From: Chitinophaga pinensis
GTDB taxonomy: Bacteria > Planctomycetota > Phycisphaerae > Phycisphaerales > SM1A02
DNA: 9,279 bases
Assembly: GCA_943329105.2 (NCBI GenBank)
Contig: CALQCP020000078.1
Coordinates: 1-9,279, forward strand
Direction: 5' to 3'
Below the pieces are notes generated by a model. The model was given only the letters and a program-made list of their open reading frames with translations, ran no database searches and was not told where the DNA came from. Positions 7,078 to 9,279 of the stretch are shown here, in pieces (within the stretch, counting starts at the first letter, position 1; every line of letters starts with the position of its first letter). The translations under genes and the position numbers were made by a program.

Positions 7078-7092
7078 CTCGCACGAAGCGAG
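7078..7092. other. Small perfect hairpin CTCGC/GCGAG
   Basis: CTCGC at 7078-7082 and GCGAG at 7088-7092 are perfect complements around a 5-nt loop. It lies just upstream (minus-strand sense) of the 13-bp hairpin, so both could belong to one folded RNA. Confidence 0.3.
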
Positions 7093-7137
7093 AACGCGAA
7101 GAAGATTGGGTGCTGACCCCCCTCAGGCCAGATGCGT

Positions 7138-7165
7138 AGTATCGTCCCAACGGCCGGTGGATCAA
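7138..7165 (-). promoter_or_regulatory. Weak promoter-like pair TTGATC-N16-GATACT, minus strand
   Basis: On the minus strand TTGATC (7165-7160) and GATACT (7143-7138) each match consensus at 4 of 6, with a 16-nt spacer. A start near 7131 would give a leader that includes both hairpins and runs into the PagL-like gene. A competing plus-strand pair (CTGACC at 7113, TAGTAT at 7137) overlaps it, so confidence is low. Confidence 0.2.
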
Positions 7166-7259
7166 TGCAGAACACCCCTAGAAACCCTGCGATTTTCACG
7201 AAGTTTGTGTGTCCGGAAATCCGGCTGACCAAGCACCCCCTGCCATGACTCCGTAACCG

Positions 7260-7287
7260 CCATTGGACGGTCCGCCACCGCCAATGG
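7260..7287. other. Bulged hairpin CCATTGG/CCAATGG
   Basis: Perfect 7-bp arms at 7260-7266 and 7281-7287 enclose a single bulged A (7267) and a further 4-bp stem CGGT/ACCG with a 5-nt loop. Eleven base pairs with one bulge is more than expected by chance at a given spot. No T tract follows on either strand. Confidence 0.4.
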
Positions 7288-7348
7288 GAGATAACTCCGA
7301 GTGGCCACTTTGCAGATTTTGGGGGTGCCGGAGCCCGGTTGTCCCACG

Positions 7349-7392
7349 GTCATCCGAGGGTGATCCGGGGGTCAGCCGAGGGTCATGCGGTG
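7349..7392. repeat. Four imperfect 11-bp direct repeats
   Basis: The units GTCATCCGAGG (7349), GTGATCCGGGG (7360), GTCAGCCGAGG (7371) and GTCATGCGGTG (7382) run head to tail. Further GTCA-type motifs follow at 7392, 7407 and 7418, the last two sharing TCACGGT 11 bp apart. One unit per helical turn would put each copy on the same DNA face, as in a repeated protein site. Confidence 0.5.
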
Positions 7393-7462
7393 TCACCCGC
7401 GCATCGGTCACGGTCCGTTCACGGTTGCCCGCAGGTCCCCCGTTCACCACGAACAGATCAAA

Positions 7463-8008
7463 TCAGGGATTACTCTGACTTGCGGGCTTCTTCTTTTTCT
7501 TCGCTTCAGGAGTTGCAGTCGGCGCTGGTGGCGGAGCGTCCGGCGCAACCACTGGCATCGCCTCAACAAAGCGTTGCGCTGCCTCAGCACGGTGCCGCAA
7601 TGAAGCGTCCGCATCATCGTCGGGAACCAATTCAAAGTGCCAGTGTTCTAATCGATGGATATCGGTGGGAACGATTTCTGCCACCAAATCAGCGCCCATG
7701 AAGTCCCACACGGGCATGTCGGAGTCACCGGAACCGGCAACCGATTCATACCCGGCGAGTTTGAGGCGGACGTCATACATGCCGTCAAAGGTGAACTCAA
7801 TACGAGTGGGGGTGCGACCGATTTCACGGCCATTGAGCGTCAGAAGCGCGCCCGGAGGCGTGGATGTCACCTCAATCTCGCGCCGAACGCAGCCCGCGGT
7901 CAGCGCCAGTGCGGCAAGCGCGATCGCAGCGCAAGCCAACGCCGAGCGTGGGGCCAACGCCCCGCGTGGGGCAATCGTCCCGGAATGAGCTGTGGGCATC
8001 AAGCGCAT
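7463..8008 (-). CDS. PEGA-domain lipoprotein
   Basis: The 181-residue protein begins with a signal peptide (hydrophobic core about residues 24-36) ending in the lipobox LTAGC, with lipidated Cys40. This predicts processing by Lgt and LspA and anchoring in a membrane facing the periplasm. Residues about 44-93 form a PEGA domain (VTSTPPGALLTLNGREIGRTP, then DVRLKLAGYE), a small beta module common in planctomycete surface lipoproteins. Residues 94-140 are a conserved-looking region with many Asp and Trp. The tail is Pro/Ala-rich and contains five consecutive Lys (172-176). The ATG at 8008 is used; an in-frame ATG at 7999 gives a 3-residue shorter signal peptide and is equally possible. Its start is divergent from lptB, 25 bp away. 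Precise role unknown. Confidence 0.88.
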   Translation of the reverse strand: MRLMPTAHSGTIAPRGALAPRSALACAAIALAALALTAGCVRREIEVTSTPPGALLTLNGREIGRTPTRIEFTFDGMYDVRLKLAGYESVAGSGDSDMPVWDFMGADLVAEIVPTDIHRLEHWHFELVPDDDADASLRHRAEAAQRFVEAMPVVAPDAPPPAPTATPEAKKKKKPASQSNP

Positions 8009-8015
8009 GCGGTGA

Positions 8016-8026
8016 GTGTAATACAC
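8016..8026. promoter_or_regulatory. GTGTA-A-TACAC inverted repeat overlapping both divergent -10-like elements
   Basis: A perfect 5-bp inverted repeat around a single central base lies in the 25-bp gap between two divergent start codons. TGTAAT (8017-8022, plus, 5 of 6) ends 11 nt before the lptB ATG. TATTAC (8023-8018, minus, 4 of 6) ends 9 nt before the lipoprotein ATG at 8008. It could be a shared -10 region, an operator or both. No convincing -35 hexamer is seen on either side. Confidence 0.4.
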
Positions 8027-8033
8027 TTCTGGA

Positions 8034-8768
8034 ATGCCGCTCCTAGAAGTCCACGGGCTTGTGAAGAGTTACAACGGTCGACGAGTCGTCGATGATGTGG
8101 CATTCACCGTGGCCGAAGGTGAAATTGTTGGTCTGCTGGGGCGCAACGGCGCGGGCAAGACCACCAGCTTCCGTATGACGATCGGCATGATCACACCGGA
8201 AGCCGGGCAAGTGACCTTCAACGGTAAAGACGTCACCATGCTGCCGATGTACCGCCATGCCCTTTCCGGCATGGGGTATTTGGCGCAGGAGCCGTCCGTG
8301 TTCCAGCGCCTTTCCTGCCAAGACAATTTGCTGGCGGTGCTGGAGCTGCAGTCGATGACCAAGGTGGAACGCAAGGCGCGGGCCGCGCAACTCTTGGCGC
8401 AGTTTCACTTGGAACATAAAGCCAAGGAAGAAGCGCGCACCTGCTCTGGTGGCGAGCGACGCCGTTTGGAAATTGCACGAGCGCTGATCAATCGTCCAAA
8501 GATCCTGATGCTTGATGAGCCGTTCGCGGCGGTTGATCCGCACACCGTTGAAGACTTGCAAGAGGAAGTGCGCAAGCTCACCTCTGAGGGAATCTCCGTG
8601 TTGGTCACCGACCACAACGTGCAGCAGACGTTGCGCATTTGCGACCGCGCCTACATCATCCATGAGGGGCGCAATCTGAAGGACGGCGATCCGAAGATGA
8701 TCATCAATGATCCAGCGGTGCGCAACGCGTACCTTGCCAGCACGTTCCGCGGCGATGAGTTCGACTGA
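8034..8768 (+). CDS. lptB: LPS export ABC transporter ATP-binding protein LptB
   Basis: LptB is the cytoplasmic ATPase that, with LptF and LptG, extracts LPS from the inner membrane and feeds the Lpt bridge. The 244-residue protein has Walker A GRNGAGKTT at 36-44, the Q-loop Q85 in the LptB-typical YLAQEPSVFQRL, the signature CSGGERRRLEIARAL at 137-151, Walker B ILMLDEPFAAVDP at 157-169 with catalytic E162, and the H-loop H194 in LVTDHNVQQTL. The PMYRHALSGMGYL block and DRAYIIHEG near 204-212 separate LptB from the related LivG/LivF ATPases. The signature begins with Cys, not the usual Leu. No Shine-Dalgarno precedes the ATG at 8034. LptA, LptC, LptF and LptG are not in the window. Confidence 0.95.
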   Translation: MPLLEVHGLVKSYNGRRVVDDVAFTVAEGEIVGLLGRNGAGKTTSFRMTIGMITPEAGQVTFNGKDVTMLPMYRHALSGMGYLAQEPSVFQRLSCQDNLLAVLELQSMTKVERKARAAQLLAQFHLEHKAKEEARTCSGGERRRLEIARALINRPKILMLDEPFAAVDPHTVEDLQEEVRKLTSEGISVLVTDHNVQQTLRICDRAYIIHEGRNLKDGDPKMIINDPAVRNAYLASTFRGDEFD

Positions 8769-8799
8769 CCAACTCAGACGGAACGCATATCAACGTGAT

Positions 8800-9279
8800 T
8801 TATGAGGAAGCGGACTCGCCGATGCGGCGCGCTCGCACGCGCAGCACTGCGGTGGGCGAAGCCTCTGCCACCTCAAAGCGTGTGCCGTGCGCTTCAAATG
8901 CGTCGCCTGCCTTGGGGATTGATCCAAAGTGCTCAAGGACAAATCCGGCCACGGTCTCGTAGCCGTCGTCTTCGGGAATCTCTGTGCCGAGCGCGCTGTT
9001 GATGTCGGCAATGGCAACACGGCCGCTTGCTTCAAACGAGCCATCTTCAAGCGTTCGCACCACGGGCTGGATATCGGTGATGGGCTCATGCTCATCGCGG
9101 ATTTCGCCAACGAGTTCCTCGATGATGTCTTCAATGGTGACGATGCCGGCGGTACCGCCAAATTCATCAACCACCACCGCAAAGTGCACTTTGGACTGCT
9201 GGAAGTCACGCAACTGTTCGCGCAGTGGCTTTGACTCCGGAACACGCTGCGGCGCTCGAAGGAATGGCCGCAGGCGGAA
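8800..9279 (-). CDS. CBS / CorC_HlyC domain protein (CNNM-CorC or hemolysin-C family), C-terminal part (5' partial)
   Basis: Members of this family (CorC, YfjD/PaeA, TlyC) are linked to Mg2+ or other cation efflux and bind nucleotide through a CBS pair. The frame is open to the right edge, so the N-terminal part is outside the window; the first in-frame candidate start at 9213 lies inside the CBS domain. In the 159 visible residues, the second CBS motif runs to about 60 (RVPESKPLREQL, then VVVDEFGGTAGIVTIEDIIEE at 35-55). The CorC_HlyC domain follows at about 70-152 (SGRVAIADIN, DDGYETVAGFVLEHFG, the RFEV strand). Whether an N-terminal DUF21 membrane domain is present cannot be seen. The stop faces lptB 31 bp away with no clear terminator between. 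Confidence 0.93.
   Translation of the reverse strand, partial: FRLRPFLRAPQRVPESKPLREQLRDFQQSKVHFAVVVDEFGGTAGIVTIEDIIEELVGEIRDEHEPITDIQPVVRTLEDGSFEASGRVAIADINSALGTEIPEDDGYETVAGFVLEHFGSIPKAGDAFEAHGTRFEVAEASPTAVLRVRARRIGESASS

Larger units (their letters stand above)
6946..7462. other. Gene-free 517-bp stretch with inverted and direct repeats
   Basis: No reading frame here looks like a protein. The stretch lies upstream of the PagL-like gene and downstream of the PEGA lipoprotein gene, both on the minus strand. It holds a 13-bp stem hairpin (7032-7065), a small CTCGC/GCGAG hairpin (7078-7092), a bulged hairpin (7260-7287), an 11-bp-period direct repeat (7349-7392) and a GTTC/GAAC inverted repeat (7442-7454). 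The content suggests regulatory DNA or structured RNA. Confidence 0.6.

Noticed and set aside
7023..7232. A 69-residue minus-strand frame in the gene-free stretch.
   Set aside because: It starts at TTG without a ribosome site and runs through the 13-bp hairpin; its C-terminus is Arg/Cys-rich and not protein-like.
7165..7248. A 27-residue plus-strand frame with ATG at 7165 behind a weak promoter-like pair (CTGACC/TAGTAT).
   Set aside because: Too short and too weakly signalled to call; GGTGG is a poor ribosome site and nothing is recognisable in the peptide.
7349..7425. CRISPR-like array.
   Set aside because: The units are adjacent 11-mers with no spacers and no dyad repeat, and there are no cas genes.
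6946..7462. tRNA, RNase P, tmRNA or SRP RNA in the gene-free stretch.
   Set aside because: I find no cloverleaf, no CCA end and none of the conserved core motifs of these RNAs on either strand.
7463..8026. Longer lipoprotein reading from GTG at 8026.
   Set aside because: It would add six residues before a good ATG and place the start within 8 bp of the lptB start, inside the shared inverted repeat.
8043..8663. A 206-residue minus-strand frame inside lptB.
   Set aside because: The plus strand encodes a full LptB with every ABC motif; the antisense frame is a shadow.

Overview
The window is GC-rich, densely coded bacterial DNA from a diderm (Gram-negative type) organism. Three genes point to an outer membrane with LPS-like lipids: an LpxL/HtrB-type lipid A acyltransferase, a PagL-like outer-membrane lipid A deacylase and LptB, the ATPase of the LPS exporter. 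The PEGA lipoprotein, the anchored coiled-coil protein and the small conserved proteins resemble my recollection of proteins from Planctomycetota, probably class Phycisphaerae. That placement is an inference from protein style; no 16S gene or other marker is present.

Layout. (1) 2-781, plus: C-terminal part of a GspE/PilB-type secretion or pilus ATPase, cut by the left edge. (2) 962-3765, plus: a tight probable operon of a membrane-anchored coiled-coil protein, an LpxL-like acyltransferase (9-nt gap) and a single-domain response regulator (4-nt overlap). A small unknown protein (3808-4116) follows and may have its own promoter. (3) 4177-4970, minus: two small unknown proteins that overlap by 4 nt. 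(4) 5109-6134, plus: galE, whose stop lies one base from the stop of the convergent PagL-like gene (6136-6945, minus). (5) 6946-7462: a 517-bp gene-free stretch with inverted repeats and an 11-bp-period direct repeat. A strong 13-bp hairpin followed by Ts, on the minus strand, lies just upstream of the PagL-like gene. (6) 7463-8008, minus: a PEGA-domain lipoprotein, divergent from lptB (8034-8768, plus) with only 25 bp between the start codons. (7) 8800-9279, minus: C-terminal part of a CBS/CorC_HlyC protein, cut by the right edge. The 782-961 gap holds no recognisable gene, only the leader of the coiled-coil gene with its Shine-Dalgarno.

Taken together, several genes deal with the envelope: sugar nucleotide supply (GalE), lipid A acylation, possible lipid A deacylation, LPS transport (LptB), a lipoprotein and an anchored periplasmic coiled-coil protein. 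They are split into several transcription units, so this is a shared theme and not one locus. I see no mobile element, CRISPR array, tRNA or rRNA, and no clearly new multi-gene system. The best leads are the structured leader upstream of the PagL-like gene, an Asp in place of the expected catalytic Glu in that enzyme, the very short divergent start region at lptB, and an EF-hand-like loop in the anchored coiled-coil protein.
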